DNA of 64,000 nt from Brevundimonas sp. SGAir0440 (GCF_005484585.1 NZ_CP039435.1:1984001-2048000); one strand, 5' to 3'. Shown: positions 44,387 through 52,525, counted from the first letter of the stretch. Numbers and translations: made by a program. Notes: a model not told the origin generated them from the sequence alone.

Positions 44387-44718
44387 GGTCCGGTTTCGGC
44401 CGGACTATGGCGATAAATGCGCTTGTAATAAGCGGACCGGACCCGGGTGCGATTCCCGGCGGCTCCACCAACTCTCTCCCCGCGTTATCGGCGGAGGCAG
44501 CATGGGGCCGACTAGCATCGACGGACGTGTAAAGAGGATTGCTTTCGCTCGTCCTGGCCCACCGTATCGGGCCATTTTCTAACTGCGAACGATAACTTCG
44601 CTGGAGAAGTCGCTCTCGCCGCGTAATGCGGTTCGAGTGATTTCGAATCTTAAGTCCTAGGGGTTCAGATCCTTGGGCGGGGCCTGTCGGGAGCCTGGCA
44701 ACAGAATCCCGGCGTTTT
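44387..44718 (+). ncRNA. ssrA: Transfer-messenger RNA, circularly permuted two-piece form
   Basis: tmRNA rescues stalled ribosomes and tags the nascent peptide. The 3' acceptor half comes first: T-arm CCGGG-TGCGATT-CCCGG at 44443-44459, then CGGCTCC, A and CCA at 44460-44470. After a spacer, the 5' half of the acceptor stem, GGGGCCG, is at 44504-44510. The two strands pair over seven bases including the G3-U wobble that marks an alanine tRNA. The tag frame, 13 codons from GCG 44585 to TAA 44624, reads ANDNFAGEVALAA, close to the Caulobacter crescentus tag AANDNFAEEFAVAA once the charged alanine is added. The spacer 44471-44503 is expected to be removed. The 3' end is approximate. Confidence 0.93.
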
Positions 44719-44757
44719 CCAAAAGATGATCGGGAGCCTGGCGCCAGAATCCCGGCG
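44687..44757 (+). repeat. Duplicated 28-base stem-loop at the ssrA 3' end
   Basis: A 28-base unit beginning TCGGGAGCCTGGC occurs at 44687-44714 and again at 44730-44757; the copies differ at only two adjacent loop bases (AA versus GC). In each, CGGGA pairs with TCCCG. Copy 1 can also form an H-type pseudoknot, because CTGT at 44684-44687 pairs with ACAG at 44701-44704, and it is followed by TTTT. Copy 2 makes a longer hairpin through CTGG/CCAG instead. Confidence 0.8.
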
Positions 44758-44827
44758 CTTTACCTTCATGACACCTTTCGCCAGCGGCCCCGCGCCGCTA
44801 TCAGTCGCGCTCTGATGCGAGGTGACG

Positions 44828-45301
44828 ATGAGCGACCAGGCCCCTCCGGTCGATGAGATGCGGTACGAACAGCTGGCGCAGGAAGCCCTACGCGGCGTCA
44901 TGCGCGCCGCGCTTGAACGCGTGCTGGCCGAGGGCCTGCCCGGCGCCCACCACTTCTACATCACCTTCAAGACGCGCGCCGTCGGCGTCAGCGTAGCCCC
45001 TGACATTCTGGCGAAATATCCGGAAGAGATGACGGTCGTTCTGCAGCACCAGTATGAGGACCTGCGCGTCGAGCCTGAGCGTTTCTCGGTCAAGCTGCGC
45101 TTCGGCGGCATGCCCAAGAGCCTGGTCATCCCCTATTCGGCGATCACGCGCTTCTACGATCCCAGCGTCCAATTCCTGCTGCAGTTCGAAGACCCGCAGC
45201 TTCTGGACGAGGTCGAAGACGAGCCGCCCCCGCCCCAGGACATGCCGCCGATTTCTGACGGCCCCAAGGTCGTGTCACTGGACCAGTTCCGCAAGAAATA
45301 G
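44828..45301 (+). CDS. sspB: ClpXP adaptor SspB, alphaproteobacterial type
   Basis: SspB tethers ssrA-tagged proteins to ClpX for degradation. The 157-residue protein has the SspB-alpha core: MRYEQLAQEALRGVMRAALERVLAEGLPG, HHFYITFKTRAVGVSVAPDIL, EEMTVVLQHQYEDLRVEPERFSVKLRFGG and LVIPYSAITRFYDPSVQFLLQFE. A proline-rich acidic linker leads to the C-terminal PKVVSLDQFRKK, the ClpX-docking peptide. It sits directly after ssrA, the gene that writes the tag it reads. An in-frame GTG at 44822 is a possible alternative start. Confidence 0.92.
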   Translation: MSDQAPPVDEMRYEQLAQEALRGVMRAALERVLAEGLPGAHHFYITFKTRAVGVSVAPDILAKYPEEMTVVLQHQYEDLRVEPERFSVKLRFGGMPKSLVIPYSAITRFYDPSVQFLLQFEDPQLLDEVEDEPPPPQDMPPISDGPKVVSLDQFRKK

Positions 45302-45307
45302 CCGCCG

Positions 45308-45667
45308 TCAGTCTTTACGCGGATAGGAGCGGATCAGGATCCGCTCTCTTTCGCCTTCGCGTCTTTCGACCAGCAGCCGCGCGACCTGGGCGTCGTCGTG
45401 GAACAGATAGCCTTTAATGGAGTCGAGCAAGGCCTTGGCCAGGTTGTCGAGGTCCATCCAGGGCGGCTCGCCGACATGCTCCATGCGGATTTCGACGACA
45501 TGGTCGCCCCATGATGGTCTAGCTCCGCGCCATTCCTTGCGCATGAACTCATAGACCAGCGGCTTGTAGTATTTGGCCTGGGTCGTCAGGCCGTCGATAA
45601 CGATCTCGACCGCATCGCCATCCTCGCGCGCCCTGACCTTGCCGGTCCCGATCCAGCCGGCGGTCAC
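45308..45667 (-). CDS. RusA-like endonuclease-fold protein
   Basis: A 119-residue protein with the RusA Holliday-junction resolvase pattern: an N-terminal beta region, then PWMDLDNLAKALLDSIKGYLFHDDAQVARLLVERR. The D-x-DN-x-xK-x-x-x-D and later DD-x-x-V match the RusA active-site aspartates and lysine (Asp72, Asp74 and the DD pair). RusA genes usually travel with prophages, but no phage gene is near. The GTG at 45667 overlaps the stop of the cyclophilin gene as GTGA, so it looks like a settled chromosomal gene. Junction cleavage is not proven. Confidence 0.75.
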   Translation of the reverse strand: MTAGWIGTGKVRAREDGDAVEIVIDGLTTQAKYYKPLVYEFMRKEWRGARPSWGDHVVEIRMEHVGEPPWMDLDNLAKALLDSIKGYLFHDDAQVARLLVERREGERERILIRSYPRKD

Positions 45668-46293
45668 GGTCGCATCGACCTTGTGCAGACGGCGGGCGCC
45701 GCATCCAGCAAACGCGCGGAGCGGATCGTGACGGGCGTCGTAAGCTGCTCATCAGAATTCGCGGGCATCCGCTGGATCCGGCGCGCGACATCCAGTCCTT
45801 GGACCACGGCTCCGAATGCAGCGAAGCCCTGCCCGTCTGGATTCCGCCCTCCGCCAAAGTCCAGGCTCGGCGTATCTTGTGTGACGATGAAGAAACTGGA
45901 TGTGGCGCTGTCCGGTCCGTCCCGCGCCATGGACACCGCGCCGGCCGTATGGCGCAGGCCAGTGTCTCGTGTCCGTTCAAGAGTTATCGGCGGTCGCGAG
46001 GCGTCATCGCTGCCGCGTGGCGTCGCCGCCTGGATCACGTCGATGGGATAGCGGCTGGCGGTATTTGTTTCGCGGCTGACGGTTCTGAAGAACGTGCCCC
46101 CCTCATAATCACCCGTCACGACGTAACTGATGAAGTTGCATGTCGTGATCGGCGCAGCGGCTGCATCCAGCGCCAGCACCATCGTGCCGGCTGTCGTGTC
46201 GAGCGCAACGCGGGGCATTGTGGGGTCAGGCTGAACAGTCGCGCAGCCCGCCAGCGCCGACAGCGCTGCCACGGCGACCAACCCTCGTCTCAT
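45664..46293 (-). CDS. Cyclophilin-type peptidyl-prolyl isomerase, lipoprotein
   Basis: About 209 residues. MRRGLVAVAALSALAGC is a lipoprotein signal with lipobox LAGC, so the mature protein is membrane-anchored on the periplasmic side. The cyclophilin domain follows: RVALDTTAGTMVLALDAAAAPITTCNFISYV, YEGGTFFRTV (FHR-like, Arg kept), IDVIQAA (Gln kept), SSFFIVTQDTPSLDF and GFAAFGAVVQGLDVARRI. ATG 46293 is preferred; ATG 46317 would add eight residues. Its stop overlaps the RusA-like gene, and fumC is divergent 86 bases away. Confidence 0.87.
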   Translation of the reverse strand: MRRGLVAVAALSALAGCATVQPDPTMPRVALDTTAGTMVLALDAAAAPITTCNFISYVVTGDYEGGTFFRTVSRETNTASRYPIDVIQAATPRGSDDASRPPITLERTRDTGLRHTAGAVSMARDGPDSATSSFFIVTQDTPSLDFGGGRNPDGQGFAAFGAVVQGLDVARRIQRMPANSDEQLTTPVTIRSARLLDAAPAVCTRSMRP

Positions 46294-46378
46294 ATCCGCG
46301 CTCTTCTTGCCCTGCATGGCTCTCGTGCTACACCGCCGCGCAACCCATCGCCACGCCTGAGAGACGAGATTTACGCGC

Positions 46379-47770
46379 ATGAGCAACGTCCGGACAGAGA
46401 CCGACACCTTCGGCCCGATCGAAGTCGCCGCCGACCGCTACTGGGGCGCTCAGGCGCAGCGATCGCTGGGCAACTTCAAGATCGGCTGGGAGAAGCAGCC
46501 CCTGCCGGTCGTGCGCGCCCTGGGCATCGTCAAGCGTGCGGCCGCCGAGACCAACCGCGATCTGGGCAAGCTGGATCCAGCCCTGGCCGACGCCATCATC
46601 AAGGCCGCCAATGAGGTTATCGAAGGCAAGCTTAACGACCACTTCCCGCTGGTGGTCTGGCAGACAGGCTCGGGCACCCAATCGAACATGAACGCCAATG
46701 AGGTGATCTCGAACCGCGCGATCGAGATTCTGGGCGGCGAGATGGGCTCCAAGAAGCCGGTCCATCCCAACGATCACGTCAATATGAGCCAGTCGTCCAA
46801 CGATACCTATCCCACGGCCATGCACGTCGCCTGCGCCGAACAGGTGGTCAATGAACTGATCCCGGCGTTGAAACATCTGCACGCCGCGCTGGACGCCAAG
46901 GCCAAGGCCTGGGGCCACATCATCAAGATCGGCCGCACCCATACCCAAGACGCCACGCCTCTGACGCTGGGCCAAGAGTTCGGCGGCTATGCGCAGCAGG
47001 TCGAGAACGGCATCAAGCGCATCGAACAGACGCTGCCGGCCCTGATGGAACTGGCGCAGGGCGGCACCGCCGTCGGCACCGGTCTGAACGCGCCCATCGG
47101 CTTCGCCGAGAAGGTTGCGGCCCAGATCGCCGAGATCACCGGCCTGCCCTTCACGACGGCCCCGAACAAGTTCGAGGCCCTGGCCGCCCACGACGCCATG
47201 GTCTTCAGCCACGGCGCCATCAACACGGTCGCCGCCAGCCTGTTCAAAATCGCCAACGACATCCGCTTCCTGGGCTCCGGCCCGCGTTCGGGTCTGGGCG
47301 AACTGGCGCTGCCGGAAAACGAGCCGGGCTCGTCGATCATGCCGGGCAAGGTCAATCCGACCCAATGCGAGGCCCTGACGCAGGTCTGCGTCCAGGTGTT
47401 CGGCAACAACGCCGCCTTGACCTTCGCCGGCTCGCAAGGCCATTTCGAGCTGAACGTCTACAATCCCGTAATGGCCTACAACTTCCTGCAGTCGGTGCGC
47501 CTGGTCGCCGACTCGGCCATCAGCTTCACCGACAACTGCGTCGTCGGCATCGAGGCGCGCGAGGACAATATTGCGCGCGGCCTGAACAACTCGCTGATGC
47601 TGGTCACCGCTTTGAACGGCAAGCTCGGCTACGATCTGTGCGCCAAGATCGCCAAGACCGCGCACAAGAACGGCACCACGTTGCGCGAAGAAGCTGTCGG
47701 CGGCGGCTATCTCACGGATGCTGAGTTTGATGAAGCCGTGCGGCCGGAGAAGATGATCTCGCCGGGCTGA
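46379..47770 (+). CDS. fumC: Fumarate hydratase, class II
   Basis: FumC interconverts fumarate and malate in the TCA cycle and needs no Fe-S cluster. The 463-residue protein shows [77 protein letters not shown] and the family signature [13 protein letters not shown]. All catalytic segments look intact. A strong terminator follows 26 bases after the stop. Confidence 0.97.
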   Translation: MSNVRTETDTFGPIEVAADRYWGAQAQRSLGNFKIGWEKQPLPVVRALGIVKRAAAETNRDLGKLDPALADAIIKAANEVIEGKLNDHFPLVVWQTGSGTQSNMNANEVISNRAIEILGGEMGSKKPVHPNDHVNMSQSSNDTYPTAMHVACAEQVVNELIPALKHLHAALDAKAKAWGHIIKIGRTHTQDATPLTLGQEFGGYAQQVENGIKRIEQTLPALMELAQGGTAVGTGLNAPIGFAEKVAAQIAEITGLPFTTAPNKFEALAAHDAMVFSHGAINTVAASLFKIANDIRFLGSGPRSGLGELALPENEPGSSIMPGKVNPTQCEALTQVCVQVFGNNAALTFAGSQGHFELNVYNPVMAYNFLQSVRLVADSAISFTDNCVVGIEAREDNIARGLNNSLMLVTALNGKLGYDLCAKIAKTAHKNGTTLREEAVGGGYLTDAEFDEAVRPEKMISPG

Positions 47771-47795
47771 CATCCTCCAAGATTGAGATTTTTGA

Positions 47796-47830
47796 AACGC
47801 CGACGTCGCCTGACGTCGGCGTTTTCGTTT
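47796..47830. terminator. Intrinsic terminator after fumC
   Basis: AACGCCGACGTC and GACGTCGGCGTT form a perfect 12-bp stem with loop GCCT, followed by TTCGTTT on the plus strand. On the minus strand the tail after the stem is TCAAAAA, so it serves fumC much better than the convergent yccF. Confidence 0.85.
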
Positions 47831-47833
47831 GGG

Positions 47834-48217
47834 TCAGGCCTTGTCGCGGATGGTGCGCCCGACCGGCGCCAGCGCCAGCTTGGCCAATTCGAGATCCTTC
47901 AGCGCAAACGGAATGCCGATGATGGACACGAACTCCGCCACGGCGATGAGCATGTGCGTCAGGGCGATGTACCAGCCGGCCACGACGAACCAGACCACGT
48001 TCAACACGACGCCGACGCAGCCAGCGACGGGATGCGTGTCCTGCCACACGATCTCGCGGCCGAAGGGCCAGAACGAATAGCTGGCGATGCGCCACGCCGC
48101 GAACGTCCACGGTAGGCCGACGACGGTCAACGCCAGGATCGCGCCGCCTAGCAGCCACAGCAGGCCGGAAATCCAGCCGCCGAAGATGAGCCAGAGGGCA
48201 TTCAGGATCAGGCGCAT
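47834..48217 (-). CDS. yccF: YccF-family inner-membrane protein
   Basis: A 127-residue membrane protein made of two YccF repeats: LNALWLIFGGWISGLLWLLGGAILALTVVGLPWTFAAWRIASYSFWPFGREIV, then a similar block starting LNVVWFVVAGWYIALTHMLIAVAEFVSIIGIPFALKDLELAKLAL. Each has two hydrophobic helices and the G-x-P turn. The family has no established function. ATG 48217 starts at the first repeat; the open frame extends 11 residues further to 48250, which would add polar residues. Confidence 0.87.
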   Translation of the reverse strand: MRLILNALWLIFGGWISGLLWLLGGAILALTVVGLPWTFAAWRIASYSFWPFGREIVWQDTHPVAGCVGVVLNVVWFVVAGWYIALTHMLIAVAEFVSIIGIPFALKDLELAKLALAPVGRTIRDKA

Positions 48218-48263
48218 CGAGACAGGCTCCAATGTCGCCCAATGCGACACATCTCAGATAAGC

Positions 48264-48295
48264 AAAAGGCCCCGCTTATGCAGCGGGGCCTTTAT
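48264..48295 (-). terminator. Intrinsic terminator after the DUF2171 gene
   Basis: AAAGGCCCCGCT and AGCGGGGCCTTT form a 12-bp stem with loop TATGC. On the minus strand the stem ends in TTTT, 20 bases after the DUF2171-type gene. It separates that gene from yccF. Confidence 0.8.
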
Positions 48296-48316
48296 TAAAT
48301 CGGCTTCAGATCGGCC

Positions 48317-48556
48317 TTAGTGCGGCTTCTCGGTCCAGCGCGCCTTGGCGTCGTCTTGGGTCAGGCTCAGATGGACGTGCTTGTCGTCAACCCGTTCGAC
48401 CCAGCTGACCGGGATCATGTGGTGCTTGAAGCCGCCGGCGAAATCCAGCTTCGCCAGTTCGATCTGATCGCCCAGGACGTGATCGACCCGGCCCACGTGA
48501 CCGCCGTCCGAGCCTACGACTTCGAGGTGTTCCTTGATGAGCGAAACGTCAACCAT
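48317..48556 (-). CDS. DUF2171 / PRC-barrel-like small protein
   Basis: A 79-residue protein of the DUF2171 type, a small PRC-barrel-like fold. MVDVSLIKEHLEVVGSDGGHVGRVDHVLGDQIELAK contains the family pattern of 'V.G.DG.HVG.VD.V.G..I.L'. HHMIPVSWVERVDDKHVHLSLTQDDAKARW completes it. A GGAG ribosome-binding site lies 7 bases before ATG 48556, so the 14 residues open upstream are excluded. The gene has its own terminator and is probably a single cistron. Function unknown; such proteins are often stress-related. Confidence 0.83.
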   Translation of the reverse strand: MVDVSLIKEHLEVVGSDGGHVGRVDHVLGDQIELAKLDFAGGFKHHMIPVSWVERVDDKHVHLSLTQDDAKARWTEKPH

Positions 48557-48706
48557 GTGTATCTCCAGCAGTTTGGTTTGTCCTGCCGATGAGAACACAC
48601 CCGGCCTTCGACGGTTTCAAACGGCGACGCTTGTTCATCGCCTTGATGACAGGATTAGCCAGGACGCGGTAGAAGCCGGCGTTCATACGGAACCGGAACT
48701 CAAGAC

Positions 48707-49966
48707 ATGCGGCGGATTGGATCAGGCCTGTTGGGCGTCCTCATGGTCTTGGCCTTGTCGGCGTGTGGAACACTGGATCGCCCGACCGGCCCTCTTCGGA
48801 TTACCGACAGCACGCTCGTCAAGGCGGAAGACCCTCGCATCCGCGCCAGCGACAGCGCGCGTTTGCAGGCCTTCACGCAGGAAATCGGTCAGCGGCTTCG
48901 GCCCGACAAGCCAACCTCGATCCTGGCGCTGTCCGGCGGCGGCGCAAATGGAGCCTACGGCGCCGGGCTGCTGGTCGGTTGGACCGAACAGGGCGATCGC
49001 CCCACGTTCGACGTGGTCACCGGCGTCAGCACCGGGGCGCTTGCCGCGCCATTCGCCTTTCTTGGAAGGGATTGGGACGACGAACTTCAGCACGCCTACA
49101 CCAGCGGCGCCGCCAGCAATTTGCTGAGCTGGCGCAGTTTCGCCGCCTTCCTGAACCCGAGCCTGTTCTCGTCACAGGTCCTGCGCAATCTGGTGGACGA
49201 GAACGTCACCCCTGAACTGATGCAGGCCGTCGCGCGCGAGCACGCCAAGGGCAGACGCCTGCTGGTAGCGACGACCGATCTCGACAGCGAGGAAACCGTC
49301 ATCTGGGACATGGGTCTTTTGGCGACCCAGGGCGACGAGAACGCCCGCGAGCTGTTCAAGGAAGTGCTGGTCGCCTCGGCCAGCATTCCCGGCGTCTTTC
49401 CTCCGGTTCTGATCGCCGGGCTTCAGGACGACGACAAGGTGGTTCTGGAAATGCATGTCGACGGCGGCGTCAACACGCCGTTCCTGGCCATCCCTGAAGA
49501 CCTGATGCTGTGGACCCGTCCAAAGGACGAAGGGCGTGTCGGCGCCCTCTATGTCATCGTCAATGGCCAGGTCGGCCGCAACGACGGCGTTACGCCCGGC
49601 CGCCTGTCGGGGATCCTGGGGCGGACCTATGACAGCATGAGCAAGTCGTCGCTGCGCATCCATCTGGCGGTGACGGCGGCGTTTGCTCGGCGCAATGGTC
49701 TGGACATGGCCCTGTCGGCCATTCCAGACAATGTCGCCGCCTCCAGCCTGAAGTTCGATCAGGAGACCATGACGGCCATGTTCGAACTGGGTCGCCAGCG
49801 CGGACGCGGCGCCGGTGCCTGGACACGGCTGGGCGAGCGCCCGGCGGATCAGCCCTTCATCCCCCAGACGACAATTTCGGAGTCTCAGGTGCCGGCTGTG
49901 CTGACGCCCGAGCCCTCGGCGAAACCGTCGGCGGATATGCCCCCCGCTGACAAGCCCACGTCGTAG
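48707..49966 (+). CDS. Patatin-like phospholipase, lipoprotein
   Basis: A 419-residue lipoprotein with lipobox LSAC at residues 17-20. The patatin domain has the oxyanion loop GGGANGAYGAG (77-87), the nucleophile Ser108 in GVSTG (106-110) and the catalytic Asp252 of the DGG dyad in MHVDGGVNTPF. It should hydrolyse acyl esters of lipids on the periplasmic side of a membrane. The last 40 residues are proline-rich and poorly conserved. A DUF4169 gene starts three bases later. Confidence 0.9.
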   Translation: MRRIGSGLLGVLMVLALSACGTLDRPTGPLRITDSTLVKAEDPRIRASDSARLQAFTQEIGQRLRPDKPTSILALSGGGANGAYGAGLLVGWTEQGDRPTFDVVTGVSTGALAAPFAFLGRDWDDELQHAYTSGAASNLLSWRSFAAFLNPSLFSSQVLRNLVDENVTPELMQAVAREHAKGRRLLVATTDLDSEETVIWDMGLLATQGDENARELFKEVLVASASIPGVFPPVLIAGLQDDDKVVLEMHVDGGVNTPFLAIPEDLMLWTRPKDEGRVGALYVIVNGQVGRNDGVTPGRLSGILGRTYDSMSKSSLRIHLAVTAAFARRNGLDMALSAIPDNVAASSLKFDQETMTAMFELGRQRGRGAGAWTRLGERPADQPFIPQTTISESQVPAVLTPEPSAKPSADMPPADKPTS

Positions 49967-49968
49967 TC

Positions 49969-50157
49969 ATGGGCGAGATCATCAATCTGAACCGGGCGCG
50001 AAAGGCTCGCGCCAAGGCCGAGGACAAGGCGCTGGCCGCCGCCAATCGCGCGGCGCACGGACGCTCCAAGGCCGAAAAGACCCTGTCCGCTCTTGAGCGT
50101 CATCGCGCTGAGAAGCAGTTGGACGGTCAGCAGCTGGAGCCGAAAGCCGACGAATGA
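49969..50157 (+). CDS. DUF4169-family small basic protein
   Basis: A 62-residue protein with the DUF4169 pattern: MGEIINLNRARKARAKAEDKALAAANRAAHGRSKAEKTLSALE. It is mostly one long charged helix rich in Ala, Arg and Lys. The family has no known function; as I recall, it is often linked in alphaproteobacteria to fumC and to the ribbon-helix-helix protein found here at 51557. It directly follows the patatin gene and may be transcribed with it. Confidence 0.85.
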   Translation: MGEIINLNRARKARAKAEDKALAAANRAAHGRSKAEKTLSALERHRAEKQLDGQQLEPKADE

Positions 50158-50161
50158 CGGC

Positions 50162-51046
50162 TCAGGCCTTGGGCGCGCGGATCAGCATGACCTGCCCCGC
50201 CAGCACAAGCGCCAGCCCGATCAGGGCGCTCCAGCCGAAACGCGCGCCCTCAAACAGCACAGACACCAGCATGGCGATGGGCGGCGTCAGAGCAGAGATG
50301 TAGCTGGCCAGGGCATAGCCGCGTTGGCGCGCGATGGTGAAGTACAGGCCGAAAGCGATCACCGACCCAAACAGCGACAGATAGAGCAGCGACAGGACAT
50401 AGTGCGGCGTCGGCTCGATCCGCCACACCACGCCGGTCGCCATGCCGTACAGCGCCAACATCGCTGTGCCATAGGCCATCGCCCAGGAGGTGGCGGCCAT
50501 GACGGGTGCGCCCGCCTGCTGTCCCTTCCAGGCAGCCCAGTTGCCGAGCGCCGAAGCCAGGACAGCGGTCAGGGCGAAGATGACGCCCAGCCCCGGATTG
50601 AGGCCGGCGCCTGCCGCCGTGATCTGGCCGTAGGACAAGACCCCGACGCCCATGACGCCCAGTACTGCGCCGATCCACGCCGCCGGCGCCGCCTTCTCTC
50701 CGCCCAGCAGCCGAAACAGGATCAGGTTCACAAAGGCCAGGGCGGCGAAGATGACCGCGACCACAGCCGACGCAACCTGCCCTTCCGCCGCATAGACGAA
50801 GCCATAGCTGGCCGCGAAGACGAAGGCGCCCTGCCCGATGGCGGCCAGATGCTGGCTGCGCGTCAGACCCAGCGGCCGGCGCGTCACGGCGCAGAAGCCG
50901 AACAGGACCGCCGACGCCAGACCAAACCGCCAGACGATGGAGACGATGGAATCAACCGGCCCCAGCTGCAGGGTGATCGCGTACCAGGTCGTGCCCCAGA
51001 TCAGGGCGCAGATGGCGATCGCGACGATCGCGAAGGGGCGGCTCAA
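50162..51046 (-). CDS. EamA/DMT-family transporter
   Basis: A 294-residue drug/metabolite-type exporter with ten hydrophobic segments in two EamA repeats. It opens RPFAIVAIAICALIWGTTWYAITLQLG, where IWGTTW is a typical first-helix motif, and ends LIGLALVLAGQVMLI. The start is assigned to TTG 51046 because GGAGG lies seven bases upstream and the protein then has the normal length; the frame stays open for 70 further residues that lack membrane character. The substrate is unknown, commonly amino acids or metabolites in this family. Confidence 0.83.
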   Translation of the reverse strand: MSRPFAIVAIAICALIWGTTWYAITLQLGPVDSIVSIVWRFGLASAVLFGFCAVTRRPLGLTRSQHLAAIGQGAFVFAASYGFVYAAEGQVASAVVAVIFAALAFVNLILFRLLGGEKAAPAAWIGAVLGVMGVGVLSYGQITAAGAGLNPGLGVIFALTAVLASALGNWAAWKGQQAGAPVMAATSWAMAYGTAMLALYGMATGVVWRIEPTPHYVLSLLYLSLFGSVIAFGLYFTIARQRGYALASYISALTPPIAMLVSVLFEGARFGWSALIGLALVLAGQVMLIRAPKA

Positions 51047-51152
51047 GGGTTGACCTCCGGCGGTGGACGGCCCGCATAACACGCTCTGGCGCCAGGCGCC
51101 CTCACGTCTTGCGCCTGAGTGTGACACACTGGACGCCGCCAAGGAGATCACC

Positions 51153-51560
51153 ATGCGATACGCCCCCCTGATCCTGCCCGCCGCGTTGGTCCTTGCGGCC
51201 TGCGCCGCCACGCCGGACGTGACGACCGGAACGACGATGGTGAACGTAACGGCCACCTATCGCGAAAGGATCATGCTGCCGCCCGGCCATGTCCTGACCG
51301 TCAGGGTTGAGGATGTCAGTCTGGCCGACGCGCCCGCCAAGATTCTCGCCGAAACTAGCGAGCCGCTGACCGGCGCCCCGCCCTATCGCGTCACCCTGGG
51401 CTTTCCGACATCTGAGATCAATCCGCGCCACACCTACGCCGCGCGCGCCGAGGTCCGCGACGCGGCCGGCGCCCTGGTTTTTGTCACAGACACCCGACAC
51501 GCGATCCTGACGAACGGCGCGCCGGCCTCGGCCGAGATCGTGCTGAAGTCCGCGCGTTGA
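51153..51560 (+). CDS. YbaY-family lipoprotein
   Basis: A 135-residue lipoprotein. MRYAPLILPAALVLAAC is the signal with lipobox LAAC. The mature part fits the YbaY/YscW beta-sandwich: VNVTATYRERIMLPPGHVLTVRVEDVSLADAPAKILAE, PYRVTLGFPTSEINPRHTYAARAEV and FVTDTRHAILT, all hallmarks of the family. AAGGAG stands five bases before ATG 51153. The gene overlaps the ribbon-helix-helix gene by four bases. Confidence 0.86.
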   Translation: MRYAPLILPAALVLAACAATPDVTTGTTMVNVTATYRERIMLPPGHVLTVRVEDVSLADAPAKILAETSEPLTGAPPYRVTLGFPTSEINPRHTYAARAEVRDAAGALVFVTDTRHAILTNGAPASAEIVLKSAR

Positions 51561-51781
51561 GCAGCCTCAGCAAACGTTCGGTCGCCCTCGCCGGCCATGC
51601 CACTTCGGTGGCGCTGGAGCCGGAGTTCTGGGCCGTGCTGGACCGGATCGCGGCTGCCCGAAGCCTCAGCAAGGCGCAGCTTCTGGCCGAAATCGACGCC
51701 GGTCGCGGCCGACGCCCCCTCGCCTCCGCCTGTCGCCTGCTGGCGCTGGACTGGGTGGCGGATCATGGAAGACCGGCGTAG
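51557..51781 (+). CDS. Ribbon-helix-helix domain protein (RHH_4 type)
   Basis: A 74-residue protein with the pattern KRSVALAGHATSVALEPEFWAVLDRIAAARSLSKAQLLAEIDA, then LASACRLLALDWV. The short first strand followed by two helices is typical of the RHH_4 group, small putative DNA-binding proteins. The TTG start at 51557 overlaps the upstream stop as TTGA, which suggests translational coupling. No operator target can be named. Confidence 0.83.
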   Translation: MSSLSKRSVALAGHATSVALEPEFWAVLDRIAAARSLSKAQLLAEIDAGRGRRPLASACRLLALDWVADHGRPA

Positions 51782-51805
51782 CGTCGATCCAACGGAGACT
51801 TGATC

Positions 51806-52525
51806 ATGTCCGACAATCGTCTGCTTCCATCCGCCGTGGTTGGCGGTCTTCTGGCTGTCGGCTTCATCGGCGCCGGCGCGCTGATCGGTCAGGGCGTCAT
51901 TCACGCGCGCGCCGGCGACCGCACCGTGACGGTGCGCGGCCTGTCCGAACGCAATGTGAAGGCGGACCTTGCCGTCCTGCCGCTACGCTTCACCGCCTCG
52001 GGCGATGTCCTTTCGGAAGTTCAAACCAAGATCGACGGCGATCTGGCGCTGGTCCGCCGCTTCCTAACCGCCCAGGGCTACCCTGCCCAGGCCATCGAAT
52101 TGGGCCGGTTGGAGGTGGCCGACACCCGGTCGCGAGAATACGCCGCCCAGAACGGCGGTCCACGCTTCATCCTGGCTCAGACGGTGATCGTGCGGACCAG
52201 CGATGTCGCCCGAGTTCAGGCAACTACGCGACTGCTCAACGATCTGGTGCGTCAGGACGTGGTGCTGCAGGACTTCCAGGGTCCGTCCTACATCTTCACC
52301 AAGTTGAACGATGTGCGCCCGCAAATGATCGCCGAGGGTACAGCGGCGGCGCGCACCGGCGCGGAACAGTTCGCCAAGGACAGCGGAACGCCCTTGGGCC
52401 CGATCCGTCAGGCCACCCAGGGCTCGTTCGAAATCCTGCCGCGCGATGGCGCAGCCGGTGACGAGGCCGCCTCCATCGACAAGAAGATCCGGGTCGTCAC
52501 GACCATCACCTATAGTCTGAAGTAG
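51806..52525 (+). CDS. SIMPL-domain (DUF541) protein
   Basis: A 239-residue protein with an N-terminal signal anchor (LLPSAVVGGLLAVGFIGAGALIGQGVI) and a periplasmic SIMPL/DUF541 domain. Seen: RTVTVRGLSERNVKADLAVLPLRFTASG, LEVADTRSREY, and ARTGAEQFAKDSGTPLGPIRQATQGSFEI, all family-typical; KIRVVTTITYSLK ends it. The family resembles the oxidative-stress protein YggE; a specific role is unknown. GGAG lies eight bases before ATG 51806. Its last 20 bases overlap the convergent small gene. Confidence 0.87.
   Translation: MSDNRLLPSAVVGGLLAVGFIGAGALIGQGVIHARAGDRTVTVRGLSERNVKADLAVLPLRFTASGDVLSEVQTKIDGDLALVRRFLTAQGYPAQAIELGRLEVADTRSREYAAQNGGPRFILAQTVIVRTSDVARVQATTRLLNDLVRQDVVLQDFQGPSYIFTKLNDVRPQMIAEGTAAARTGAEQFAKDSGTPLGPIRQATQGSFEILPRDGAAGDEAASIDKKIRVVTTITYSLK

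Noticed and set aside
44298..44582. A 94-codon plus-strand frame running from the end of miaA into the tmRNA gene
   Set aside because: The region is explained by ssrA structure: acceptor strand, T-arm, CCA and tag frame. The predicted peptide has no features.
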